This document shows, one piece after another, positions 16,961-25,030 of a DNA stretch of 44,807 nucleotides (positions are counted from its first letter, which is position 1; the number at the start of each line of letters is the position of its first letter). Source of the stretch: JAPLDB01 sp964356415 (GTDB lineage Bacteria; Bacteroidota; Bacteroidia; AKYH767-A; 2013-40CM-41-45); NCBI GenBank assembly GCA_964356415.1, contig CAYHHK010000017.1, positions 1-44,807 on the forward strand. Reading direction: 5' to 3'. The notes beneath the pieces are model-generated. The model had not been told where the DNA came from. It saw nothing but the letters and a program-made list of their open reading frames with translations, and did no database searches. Both the position numbers and the translations under genes were made by a program.

Positions 16961-17223
16961 GTACTAAATACTAATCATTACGAATGTACTAAATACTAAT
17001 TATTACGAATGTACTAAATACTAATNNNNNNNNNNNNNNNNNNNNNNNNNNNNNNNNNNNNNNNNNNNNNNNNNNNNNNNNNNNNNNNNNNNNNNNNNNN
17101 NNNNNNNNNNNNNNNNNNNNNNNNNAAATACTAATTATTACGAATGTACTAAATACTAATCATTACGAATGTACGAAATACGAATCAGCATGAAGGTACG
17201 AATAACGAAAGGATACGAATTTA
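16959..17223. repeat. 25-bp tandem repeat (TACTAAATACTAATYATTACGAATG), interrupted by an assembly gap
   Basis: Two full units and part of a third precede the gap. After it come the rest of a unit, one clear unit and then a degenerating tail (TACGAAATACGAAT, TACGAATAACGAA, TACGAATTTACGAA) to about 17223. The unit is 25 bp with C/T variation at one position. The array begins inside the start codon of the 15785-16960 gene. The copy number is unknown because of the gap. Confidence 0.9.
17026..17125. other. Assembly gap (100 N) inside the 25-bp tandem array
   Basis: Exactly 100 N with the same repeat on both sides. The gap is most simply explained by reads too short to span the array. The spacer between the 17299 stop and the 16960 start is therefore of unknown length. 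Confidence 0.95.
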
Positions 17224-17298
17224 CGAACCAATGCGAATTTCGGATTGTACTTTAAGTACACTTGATTGAAATTTCAATTGAAGAAGTGAATTCGGTGC

Positions 17299-19422
17299 TC
17301 ATAAATGAATGACTTCACCGGCGCGGGCAATTGATTCCAGCACTTTTAAAGTAGCAAGGGTGGAGGTATACAGGTCATCAAAGGAGATTGGCGCAGGGCT
17401 TCCATTTTTAATCGCATGCATGAATGCAGCAACTTCGGCTTTGTGTCCTTTATCCTGTGTGCCGGAAGTTTCTTTTTTCGTTTTGCCAAATACCGTCAAC
17501 GATTTAAAATCCTCCATGACGCTAACAACACCACCGGAAAAAACTTCCAGGTGTTCTTTCGGCAAATTTTTGTTACCATTACTAAAGTAAGAGATATTTG
17601 CAATACTTCCATTGGCAAATTGAAGACTGATTGCAACGGTATCGGTGAGAGAATGCGGGTCGTTCATTGACTTCGCAGATACTGATGTGATTGTTGCACC
17701 TGCCACGAACATACAGAGGTCAATAAAGTGGCAGGCTTCGCCAATAATCCTTCCGCCACCAACAGCGGGATCATGCACCCAGTGATCAGGCGGAACGATA
17801 CCGGCGTTTATACGGTAATTGATTGCCTTTGGGGAGGCATCATTCATTGCTTTTTTCATCTGCTGAATAAGAGGAGCGAACCGTCTGTTAAAGCCGACCA
17901 TTACCCCAACATGAGATTTTGTATATTGGTTCTTAATTTCTTCCAGCTCGTTTTCATTCATGCACAAAGGCTTTTCAACAAAAACATTTTTTCCAGCCTT
18001 TATTGCTTCCATAACATATTCAGCATGTGTATTGTGCCTGGTTGCGATGAAGATTGTTGTGATCGCAGGATCGGCAATAATTTCAGCAGCATTTCCTGTA
18101 CAGTAATTGAAACCGTATTTGTCAGCAATGTTTCTTGCATTGTTAGAACGCGAAGTAGCCACGCCGATAAATTTTGCATGGTCTTTTAAAGCAGGGATCA
18201 GAAAATTCTGTCCGAAAGATCCTGCTCCAATGAGTCCTATATTTGTACTCGCTGCAGCAACTGTTCCAGCTGTTACCTGCACTCTTTTCTTCAGCTCTTT
18301 TGAGTCATCATACTTCAATAGAATTCCCGTGAAAGGTTCGCTTCTGTCGAGGATCATCTGGTATGCATCCGGTGCTTTGAGGAAATCAAAAACATGAGAA
18401 GTGAGGACATCGACATTTACTTTTCCTTCTCCAAGCAATTCGACGAATGACTGCATGTTCCTGTTTTCCGTCCAGCGCACGAACTCATAAGGATAATCTA
18501 TGCCACCCTCTTCGTATTCGGGATCGTACCGGCCGGGACCATAAGAGCAGGACATTCTCATTTCAAGCTCTTTGTTATAATAGTTTTTGCGGCTGAAGCC
18601 GGTTGGAACAGCGCCAACGACAACGACCTTCGCTTTGCGCCTGGCAATTGCGCCCGCAAGCTCAACAGGATCAGAAGAAGAAGTTGCGGCGGTGATGATC
18701 ACGGCGTCGCAGCCATATCCGTTGGTAAGGTTAAAAATAATCTGTTCGATATCGTCACGGGAGCGTTCGAAGCAATTTTTCAATCCATTCTTTATTGCTG
18801 TTGCCACCTGTTTTCCATCAATGTCAATTCCAACGGCTTTTATCCCGCCGGCATTCAGGATCTGCATTGTAAGCTGACCGAGCAACCCCAGTCCAATGAC
18901 GACGGCGTTTTCTCCTATGCGTAAATCAGCTTGTCTGACCCCTTGCATTGCAATAGCACCAAGCGTTGTAAAGGATGCCTGTTCAAATGAAACAGCATCG
19001 GGAAGTTTTACGCAAAGGTTTTTGGGCAGGGCAATAACTTCAGCGTGGTTTGCAGAAGAGCCTCCGCAAGCCACACGATCACCAATTTTAAATTCTGATA
19101 CGTCGGAAGCAACGGCAATGACAACACCGGCACAGCTATAACCCAGCGGTGAAGGTGCATCCAGCCTGTTCATGACCATGCGGTAAGTATCCTTAATTCC
19201 AAAAGTACGGGCGGCATCAATCACTTTTTTTACTTCGTCTTTTCGCGCACGTGCTTTACCAATCAAACTGAGGCGGGCATCTTTAACTGATTTCCCTTCG
19301 GTACCAGCGCTGATCAATGAATACTGATTGCGCACCATTATCATTCCGGCATTAAGTGCAGGATAAGGCACTTCGAGAATTTTCATCTCTCCGCTCTTCA
19401 GGTTTTGAGTTAGCTGTTCCAT
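17299..19422 (-). CDS. Bi-domain oxidoreductase: medium-chain dehydrogenase fused to Gfo/Idh/MocA dehydrogenase
   Basis: 707 residues with two NAD(P)-binding folds. Residues 1 to about 370 are an alcohol-dehydrogenase-like MDR (NQYSLISAGTEGKSV, LGYSCAGVVIAV, GDRVACGGSSANHAE, and the Rossmann motif VIGLGLLGQLTMQIL). Residues about 390-707 are a Gfo/Idh/MocA enzyme (NIGLIGAGSFGQNFLIPAL, TRHNTHAEYVMEAIKAGK, VEKPLCMNENEL with the catalytic-type Lys, and GGRIIGEACHFIDLCMFV). This fusion is recurrent in bacterial exopolysaccharide and O-antigen loci, usually beside glycosyltransferases. It lies 4 bp after the GT4 gene, so it is the last gene of the operon that starts at 23223. Likely a nucleotide-sugar or sugar oxidation/reduction step; substrate not known. 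Confidence 0.88.
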   Translation of the reverse strand: MEQLTQNLKSGEMKILEVPYPALNAGMIMVRNQYSLISAGTEGKSVKDARLSLIGKARARKDEVKKVIDAARTFGIKDTYRMVMNRLDAPSPLGYSCAGVVIAVASDVSEFKIGDRVACGGSSANHAEVIALPKNLCVKLPDAVSFEQASFTTLGAIAMQGVRQADLRIGENAVVIGLGLLGQLTMQILNAGGIKAVGIDIDGKQVATAIKNGLKNCFERSRDDIEQIIFNLTNGYGCDAVIITAATSSSDPVELAGAIARRKAKVVVVGAVPTGFSRKNYYNKELEMRMSCSYGPGRYDPEYEEGGIDYPYEFVRWTENRNMQSFVELLGEGKVNVDVLTSHVFDFLKAPDAYQMILDRSEPFTGILLKYDDSKELKKRVQVTAGTVAAASTNIGLIGAGSFGQNFLIPALKDHAKFIGVATSRSNNARNIADKYGFNYCTGNAAEIIADPAITTIFIATRHNTHAEYVMEAIKAGKNVFVEKPLCMNENELEEIKNQYTKSHVGVMVGFNRRFAPLIQQMKKAMNDASPKAINYRINAGIVPPDHWVHDPAVGGGRIIGEACHFIDLCMFVAGATITSVSAKSMNDPHSLTDTVAISLQFANGSIANISYFSNGNKNLPKEHLEVFSGGVVSVMEDFKSLTVFGKTKKETSGTQDKGHKAEVAAFMHAIKNGSPAPISFDDLYTSTLATLKVLESIARAGEVIHL

Positions 19423-19426
19423 TTTA

Positions 19427-20527
19427 TTATTCGATCACTTTATTAAAAGTACCGGTAAGGCGTTCTACCATTTTCTCCTCTGTAAAATTGTCCTCATAGT
19501 GTTTCCGGCTCACCGCACCCATCCGTTTTCGAAGGTCATCATTTTTCATTAGCAGTTTAATTTTTTCTGCAATTTCAGCCGGTGCATTTTTCTTTACAAT
19601 AAATCCGTTTCTTCCATCGAGAACTGATTCCACTATTGCTCCCTGGTCGGTTGAGATGACCGGCAGTCCACAGGCAAGTGCTTCCACAATTACCCAGGGA
19701 TGACCTTCCGGCTCTCTTGGCGTGAAGACAAAGATATCAGAAGAACACATAGCGGCCATCTTTTCATTTCCGCTTTTGGGAGGAAAAACTGTTACAGGCA
19801 GTTGGAATTCATCAATCATCTTCAGGCATTTGATCTTGAATTCCTCATTTCGCCACATACCGATAACAGTAAGTTCAAATCCTTCAACATTTTGCCTCTT
19901 AAGTTCTGCCAGTGCAAGAAGTACGTCCTCTATCCCCTTTGAGGCCTGCAAATTGGCGAGATAAAGAATATGCACGATGGCATCAGTTGTTTTATTGATA
20001 ACAGGCAGATTGTAATTACATCCATTGGGGACAACAAAAATTTTTTCATCCTGAAAATAGTTTTTGAATAAATAACGAAGGTTATTTCCAAGGACGATTA
20101 CTCCATCAGAGACTTGAAACATCTTCTTTACGAACCAACGTGTGATACCCGAAGAATGAACAAGCCAGTTTTGCAAATTGCTTCCGCGGAGGTGCAGCAA
20201 AACTTTGCCTCTGAAGAGTTTAGCAATGAAGATAAAAATGGAGTCTTTAATAAACGGAACAGTATCCTGGCTGAACGGGATCAGGATCATGTGAGGCTTT
20301 TGGCGAATCATAATCTTTATCATTTGCCAGTAAAGCGAATAACTCATGAAAATCTTTTTGAAACTGAATTCACCGATACCTGTCAATGTTTCGTTAACCT
20401 TGGTATTGAGGTGGATTATTTTAAAATTATTCTTCAGGGAAGAATTTAAAATGATCTCCGTGGCAATTGCCGGACCCATATAAGGCGGGGGCAGTTTACC
20501 CAATATGAGAACTTTCTTCTTCGCCAT
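19427..20527 (-). CDS. Family 4 glycosyltransferase (GT-B)
   Basis: 366 residues. N-terminal KVLILGKLPPPYMGPAIATE has the Gly-rich loop of GT-B retaining enzymes. The C-terminal half has FVVPNGCN (about 165), LYLANLQASKGIEDVLLAL, ELTVIGMW, SDIFVFTPREPEGHPWVIVE with the EX7E motif, ALACGLPVISTDQGAIVE and a C-terminal ENFTEEKM. No signal peptide; probably peripheral on the inner membrane, adding a sugar to the lipid-linked repeat unit. It sits 9 bp downstream of the aminotransferase gene and 4 bp upstream of the bi-domain oxidoreductase gene, in one operon. Donor and acceptor cannot be read from sequence. Confidence 0.88.
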   Translation of the reverse strand: MAKKKVLILGKLPPPYMGPAIATEIILNSSLKNNFKIIHLNTKVNETLTGIGEFSFKKIFMSYSLYWQMIKIMIRQKPHMILIPFSQDTVPFIKDSIFIFIAKLFRGKVLLHLRGSNLQNWLVHSSGITRWFVKKMFQVSDGVIVLGNNLRYLFKNYFQDEKIFVVPNGCNYNLPVINKTTDAIVHILYLANLQASKGIEDVLLALAELKRQNVEGFELTVIGMWRNEEFKIKCLKMIDEFQLPVTVFPPKSGNEKMAAMCSSDIFVFTPREPEGHPWVIVEALACGLPVISTDQGAIVESVLDGRNGFIVKKNAPAEIAEKIKLLMKNDDLRKRMGAVSRKHYEDNFTEEKMVERLTGTFNKVIE

Positions 20528-20536
20528 ACCGGCAAT

Positions 20537-21661
20537 TTATAAATAAAATTTCGTGAGGCAATCAGCGACGTAATCCATTTGTTCCTTGCTGAGCTCAGGA
20601 AACATTGGAAGAGAAAGGATCTTTTTTTGATTCTGCGAAGTAACCGGAAAATCATTTTCTGACTGACCGAGGTATTTGTAAGCAGGGAGTAATGGCAGAG
20701 GTGTTGGATAATGGATTGCCGTTTCAATTCCTTTTTCTTTAAGGTATTTTTGCAATTCATCCCGTCTCTCTGTTTTCATCACATAAAGATGAAAAATGTG
20801 GGTTGATCCCTTTCTGATCTTCGGTATTTCAATTCCCTTTATGCCGGCCAGTTTTTCGTTCAGGTAAAGTGCATTCTTAAGGCGCAACTCATTCCACTTT
20901 TTAATATGCGGAAGTTTCACGCTGAGGATGGCTGCATGCATACCATCAAGACGGCTATTGATTCCTTCCATTTCATGCTGGTGTTTTACGAGTGCTCCGT
21001 GGTTGGAATACATTCGCACCTTGCGTGCAAGGTCATCATCATTGGTAATTATAGCACCAGCATCGCCGTAAGCACCTAAATTTTTCCCGGGGTAAAAACT
21101 AAAAGTAGAGGCCAGTCCGAAAGTGCCGATGGTTTGTCCATTGATCTCAGCAAAATGCGCCTGTGAACAATCTTCGATCATGATCAGCTTGTGTTTTTCA
21201 CAAATCGCTTTTACTTTATCTACTTCGGCCGGTTGACCGTATAAATGAACCGGAATAATTGCTTTTGTTCGCAGGGTAATTTTTTCTTCAATTTTAGAAA
21301 CATCGATGCTGAAAAAATCAGGTTCAGTATCTATAAATACCACCCGAGCGCCGGCCTGAGTAATAGTTTCAGATGTGGATATCCAGCTATTTGCAACTGT
21401 GATGACTTCGTCACCTTCTCCGATACCAAGCATCTTTAAGAGAATATAAATTGCATCAGTACCGTTAGCAACACCGATGCAGTGCTTAACGCCATAGGCC
21501 GCAGCAAACTCCTTTTCAAATGCTGAGACATATTTTCCTTTGATGAATTCGCTTTCTTCGATTACAGAAAAAATCGCATTGTCAATTTCTTTCTTGAGAG
21601 AATGGTATTGTGCGCGCAAGTCGACAAACGGCACCTGCATTTTTACGTTGAGGTCTATCAT
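20537..21661 (-). CDS. DegT/DnrJ/EryC1/StrS aminotransferase, WlbC/WbpE-like
   Basis: 374 residues, PLP-dependent sugar aminotransferase fold type I. Visible motifs: PFVDLRAQYHSL (start of the family), GVANGTDAIYILL, IIPVHLYGQPAEVD, MIEDCSQAHFAE (Asp-Gln of the PLP site, about 162-173), STFSFYPGKNLGAYGDAGAI with the PLP Lys at about 193, and HGALVKHQHEMEGINSRLD. The start ATG 21661 overlaps the stop of the acetyltransferase gene by ATGA, which supports this start over an internal Met at residue 8. With WlbA- and WlbB-like genes directly upstream it should aminate C3 of the oxidised UDP-GlcNAc uronate. A dTDP-sugar aminotransferase (FdtB/QdtB type) is the main alternative. Confidence 0.85.
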   Translation of the reverse strand: MIDLNVKMQVPFVDLRAQYHSLKKEIDNAIFSVIEESEFIKGKYVSAFEKEFAAAYGVKHCIGVANGTDAIYILLKMLGIGEGDEVITVANSWISTSETITQAGARVVFIDTEPDFFSIDVSKIEEKITLRTKAIIPVHLYGQPAEVDKVKAICEKHKLIMIEDCSQAHFAEINGQTIGTFGLASTFSFYPGKNLGAYGDAGAIITNDDDLARKVRMYSNHGALVKHQHEMEGINSRLDGMHAAILSVKLPHIKKWNELRLKNALYLNEKLAGIKGIEIPKIRKGSTHIFHLYVMKTERRDELQKYLKEKGIETAIHYPTPLPLLPAYKYLGQSENDFPVTSQNQKKILSLPMFPELSKEQMDYVADCLTKFYL

Positions 21662-22170
21662 TTTTTCAGTTCTCTTATTTTTTTCGCCGGATTGCCGGCA
21701 TAAATTCCGGGTTCAGTGATGTCTTTTGTTACTACGCTTCCGGCGCCGACTACAACATGGTCGCAGATGGAAACAGGAAGTATGGTTGCATTGGTTCCGA
21801 TTGAAACATGGTTTCCGATCTTTGTACTTCTCCACAGTTCTTTTTTTCCTCCGGCCGGACCACCTTCAACGAATAAGTCATTGATAAACATTGCACCATG
21901 AGAAATGAAACAGTTGTTCCCGATCGATACCAACTCACAGATGAAAGCATGGCTCTGGATCCTTGTTTTATTTCCTATCGTAACGCCTTTCTGAATTTCA
22001 ACGAATGGTCCGATGAAGCAATCGTCACCGATTGTACATTCATAAATGTTCGAAGGCTGAATAACCAAAACATTTTTTCCGAAGGAAACATTTCTGATAG
22101 AAATATCCTTAATGAGAGGACTGTTCAACTCCATAAAATTCTGATACGCAGGAACAGGAAAATTGTTCAA
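21658..22170 (-). CDS. Left-handed beta-helix acyltransferase, WlbB/WbpD-like
   Basis: 170 residues. Hexapeptide repeats run through the whole protein (CTIGDDCFIGPFVEIQKGV, VTIGNKTRIQSHAFI, VSIGNNCFISHGAMFIND, TKIGNHVSIGTNATILPVSI) and end in the family tail VVVGAGSVVTKDI, GIYAGNPAKKI. The insertion with FINDLFVEGGPAGG corresponds to the loop of WbpD/WlbB, which acetylates the 3-amino group made by the WbpE/WlbC step. Gene order (dehydrogenase 34 bp upstream, aminotransferase overlapping by 4 bp) supports this. Another sugar O- or N-acetyltransferase is possible. An internal ATG (residue 13) would also suit the family; I keep the longer start. Confidence 0.82.
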   Translation of the reverse strand: MNNFPVPAYQNFMELNSPLIKDISIRNVSFGKNVLVIQPSNIYECTIGDDCFIGPFVEIQKGVTIGNKTRIQSHAFICELVSIGNNCFISHGAMFINDLFVEGGPAGGKKELWRSTKIGNHVSIGTNATILPVSICDHVVVGAGSVVTKDITEPGIYAGNPAKKIRELKK

Positions 22171-22203
22171 TTACCTGAAAGAAAAATGCCGGGAAGAAGC
22201 ACT

Positions 22204-23223
22204 CTATTTGTTAGCTGCCAGATAAATTTTTTCGATGATCTGCGTGACCTTCAATCCGTCAAGGGCACTTGTTGTAACAGCAGCGTTGTTGCTGAAAACA
22301 TCAATTACGTTTTCATATACCTTATCGTGGTTACTCATACTACCCTGGTAAAAGCCATAGTCATTGGCCTGCCGGGACTCAGGAAGGTCTTTGATCTCAT
22401 AACCTTCAATATTCTGGTATTCAAGCACATTGAGGTATTGTCCGCCCACCTTGATTGTACCTTTTTCGCCAAAAATGGTGATTGAACCTTCCATGTTCTT
22501 TTTGTAGCTATTCACCGTATAATTGATGGTGCCGATGGTGCCGGAATAAAATTCAAGTATGACGGCTCCGGTATCTTCAAACTCCACATTGTGCTTGTGC
22601 ATGAAGTTACCTGTAAAGGCATGTACATTTTTAACATCACCAACGATCCAGTAAAGGAGATCCACGAAGTGACTATACTGTGTAAAGAGTGTTCCGCCAT
22701 CAAGGATTTTTTTTCCTTTCCAGTCGCTTTTAGAATAGTATTCATCATTTCTGTTCCAGAAACAATTCAGTTGAACGCTTAATATTTTTCCGAGGCGGCC
22801 TTCATCCACGATCTCTTTCAATTTTGCAAGGGGTGGATTAAAACGGTTTTGCTTGATGACAAACAGACGCTTGTTTGCTTTTTCTGCAGTCTGCATCATG
22901 CGTTCACAGTCTCTCGATGAAGTAGCCATAGGTTTTTCGCAAAGGACGCTAAAACCCGCATTGAGCGCTTTGATGCTGTGTTCTGCATGCAAACCATTCG
23001 GGCTGCAGACGCTTATGATATCAATGTTTTTTACCGCAGCCAACATTTCATCCACCGAATTGAAATGAGCGCAATTGTGTTTGTCACCAAACATTTTCGC
23101 ACGATCAGTTTTATTGTCGCAAACGGCAACAAGCTGAGCCAAATGTTCGATGTGCTCAGCATGCCTTTCTGCGATGCGACCGCAACCGATGATTGCAAAA
23201 CGTAAATTACTTTTTTCAGTCAT
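22204..23223 (-). CDS. Gfo/Idh/MocA dehydrogenase, WlbA/WbpB-like UDP-GlcNAc-uronate 3-dehydrogenase
   Basis: 339 residues from ATG 23223 (MTEKSNLRFAIIGCGRIAER). A frame up to 23256 overlaps a promoter-like TATGTTCGC and is not used. N-terminal Rossmann motif AIIGCGRIAERH, then SVCSPNGLHAEHSIKAL, VLCEKPMATS with the EKP lysine, and in the second domain the run VIKQNRFNPPLAKLKEIV, WKGKKILDGGTLFTQYSHFVD and MEGSITIFGEKGTIKVGG. These closely follow WlbA-type enzymes that oxidise C3 of UDP-N-acetyl-glucosaminuronate using NAD. First gene of the five-gene operon down to 17299. The 6-dehydrogenase that supplies its substrate is not in the window. Confidence 0.87.
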   Translation of the reverse strand: MTEKSNLRFAIIGCGRIAERHAEHIEHLAQLVAVCDNKTDRAKMFGDKHNCAHFNSVDEMLAAVKNIDIISVCSPNGLHAEHSIKALNAGFSVLCEKPMATSSRDCERMMQTAEKANKRLFVIKQNRFNPPLAKLKEIVDEGRLGKILSVQLNCFWNRNDEYYSKSDWKGKKILDGGTLFTQYSHFVDLLYWIVGDVKNVHAFTGNFMHKHNVEFEDTGAVILEFYSGTIGTINYTVNSYKKNMEGSITIFGEKGTIKVGGQYLNVLEYQNIEGYEIKDLPESRQANDYGFYQGSMSNHDKVYENVIDVFSNNAAVTTSALDGLKVTQIIEKIYLAANK

Positions 23224-23248
23224 ATCCCAATTATTTCGGATGCTATCA

Positions 23249-23257
23249 GCGAACATA
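23249..23257 (-). promoter_or_regulatory. Candidate -7 box TATGTTCGC for the wlb-like operon
   Basis: Minus-strand TAnnTTyGC, 25 bp before ATG 23223. It would place the transcript start near 23242 and make ATG 23256 part of the promoter. It is the only good box in the upstream 500 bp that faces this operon. Confidence 0.4.
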
Positions 23258-23702
23258 TAAATCCCTACATTGTTTGCTAAATGTCTCCCTGATTTCTATC
23301 CGGATTCAATATCTGTTCAACGAATTAATAATGTATAGTTTCAGAAATAAGTTTCATCAAAGGTAAATCTTTAGTTATCTCTTACATTTCTTATTTTTTT
23401 TTAAAAAAAAGGGAGTAATACTGGATGTTTCCTGAGCATTTCACAATTCAATAAAAGTCTGGTTTGATAAGTCAGGTAAGCTGGATTTTTGAAAATAACG
23501 CATTGTAAAAAAATGATTGCCACAGATTCACAGATATTAAAAAAATTTTCATCCTTATTCTCAAACTGAGGCACTACCGAGAAATCAGGACAAATAGAGA
23601 AGCAATTCTATTTCATTCACTTTGCCTCATATTTAGGCGAGACAACGAATGGAATTATTCAGACAAAAAACAAACCAATACAATCAAACAAAGGGGATCC
23701 GG
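23258..23702. other. Divergent intergenic region between the wlb-like operon and the aminotransferase gene
   Basis: About 445 bp, AT-rich, with a run of T then A near 23390-23412. It holds the upstream regions of both divergent promoters. No repeat family, RNA gene or coding frame recognised. Confidence 0.6.
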
Positions 23703-23704
23703 TT

Positions 23705-23733
23705 TTTGTTACAACTTCGAACCCATACATTTG
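23705..23733 (+). promoter_or_regulatory. Complete Bacteroidota promoter TTTG-N17-TACATTTG, four bases before the start codon
   Basis: TTTG at 23705-23708, 17 bp spacer, TACATTTG at 23726-23733, then CAGG and ATG at 23738. Both boxes and the spacing match the phylum consensus. The transcript start predicted from the -7 box falls on or within a base or two of the ATG, so the mRNA may be leaderless. Confidence 0.65.
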
Positions 23734-23737
23734 CAGG

Positions 23738-24895
23738 ATGCCTCAATACCCGAATAAAGTCAAATCAAAACTTCCGAATGTGGGCACCACCATTTTCACG
23801 ATCATGAGTGGACTGGCCAATGAAACCGGAGCGATCAACCTGAGCCAGGGATTTCCGAATTTTCCGGCATCTGAAAAACTTATTTCGCTTGTTTATGAGC
23901 AGATGAAAAAAGGATTCAACCAGTATGCGCCCATGCAGGGAATCATGGCACTCAGGGAATTACTCTGCGAAAAGGCATCAGCACTTTATGGTGCACTCTA
24001 TTCACCTGATACAGAAATAACGATCACCAGCGGCGGTACACAGGCATTGTATACTGCGATCGCTTCAGTAATCAACAAAGGCGATGAAGTGATCATCATA
24101 GAACCTGCTTATGACAGTTACATTCCTGCGATAGAAATGCATGGCGGAATTGTAAAATGCGCGCAGGTAAAAAGCCCGGATTTTAAAATTGACTGGAGTC
24201 AGGTGCGCGGATTGCTTTCACAACGAACAAAGATGATCATGATCAACACGCCCCACAATCCGACGGGCAGTGTGATGACGGCAGAAGACATGATGGAACT
24301 GCAAGCGATCACAGAAGGAACTGAAATCCTAATTATCAGCGATGAAGTATATGAGCACATCATTTTTGACGGGCTGAAGCATGAAAGCGTGATGCGTTAT
24401 CCGAAACTTGCGGAAAGAAGTTTTGTGATATTCTCATTTGGAAAAACCTATCATACTACGGGATGGAAACTCGGATATTGTTTTGCGCCAGCCAACCTGA
24501 TGGCTGAATTCAGGAAGGTGCACCAGTTCAATGTATTCAGCGCCAACACTCCGATACAATATGCGCTGGCGGAATACATCAAAAGCAGCAATGATTATCT
24601 TGAACTACCTGAATTTTACGCAGAGAAAAGAAACTTCTTTAATACTGTGGTGAAGGGATCACGCTTTAAACTGAAGCCCGCATCGGGATCGTATTTCCAA
24701 CTGCTTGATTACAGCAGCATCACCGATGAAAAAGACACTGACTTTGCGATCCGTATTACACGGGAATACAAAGTGGCTTCGATACCGGTTTCTGTTTTTT
24801 ACCATCAGCCACCTGATCAAAAAGTGTTGCGGTTTTGTTTTGCGAAAACGAATGAGACGCTGGAGAAGGCGGCGGAGTGGTTGTGTAAGATTTAA
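23738..24895 (+). CDS. Methionine (YbdL-like) aminotransferase, PLP-dependent class I/II
   Basis: 385 residues. The N-terminal signature SKLPNVGTTIFTIMSGLANE and GAINLSQGFPNF is shared with E. coli YbdL. Further motifs: TSGGTQALYTAI, EPAYDSYIPAI, NTPHNPTGSVM (Asn-Pro pair), ISDEVYEHIIFDG (PLP-binding Asp 202, Tyr 205), FSFGKTYHTTGWKLGY with PLP Lys 236, and the C-terminal LRFCFAKTNETLEKAAEWL. Lys replaces the usual Arg in GWKLG, as in YbdL. YbdL transaminates methionine and, more weakly, His and Phe with keto acids; in this phylum the family may serve methionine salvage (the MtnE-like step). The upstream promoter abuts the ATG. The 3' end is followed by the inverted repeat 24911-25030 facing a convergent gene. 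Confidence 0.88.
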   Translation: MPQYPNKVKSKLPNVGTTIFTIMSGLANETGAINLSQGFPNFPASEKLISLVYEQMKKGFNQYAPMQGIMALRELLCEKASALYGALYSPDTEITITSGGTQALYTAIASVINKGDEVIIIEPAYDSYIPAIEMHGGIVKCAQVKSPDFKIDWSQVRGLLSQRTKMIMINTPHNPTGSVMTAEDMMELQAITEGTEILIISDEVYEHIIFDGLKHESVMRYPKLAERSFVIFSFGKTYHTTGWKLGYCFAPANLMAEFRKVHQFNVFSANTPIQYALAEYIKSSNDYLELPEFYAEKRNFFNTVVKGSRFKLKPASGSYFQLLDYSSITDEKDTDFAIRITREYKVASIPVSVFYHQPPDQKVLRFCFAKTNETLEKAAEWLCKI

Positions 24896-24910
24896 ACTAA
24901 AGCCGAAGAA

Positions 24911-25030
24911 AAGGAATAGTGAATATCGAACAAGGAATTATGAATGATGAAGTTGAAATCCCTGGGCTGTTCCTTTCATGATTCGATATTCAATGATCTT
25001 CTGTTCGATATAAAAAGCTTGCTATTCCTT
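24911..25030. terminator. Long inverted repeat between convergent genes (AAGGAATAG...CTATTCCTT)
   Basis: Outer arms AAGGAATAG (24911-24919) and CTATTCCTT (25022-25030) pair perfectly, and inner arms ATATCGAACA (24923-24932) and TGTTCGATAT (25002-25011) pair perfectly. Further imperfect pairing lies between. The right arm contains the stop codon of the MFS gene. The shape and position fit a two-way transcription stop, and the GAATATCGAACAAGGAAT wording resembles dispersed repeats I recall from other Bacteroidota. Confidence 0.65.

Noticed and set aside
16959..17223. CRISPR array
   Set aside because: The 25-bp units are directly adjacent with no variable spacers, and no cas gene is present in the window.
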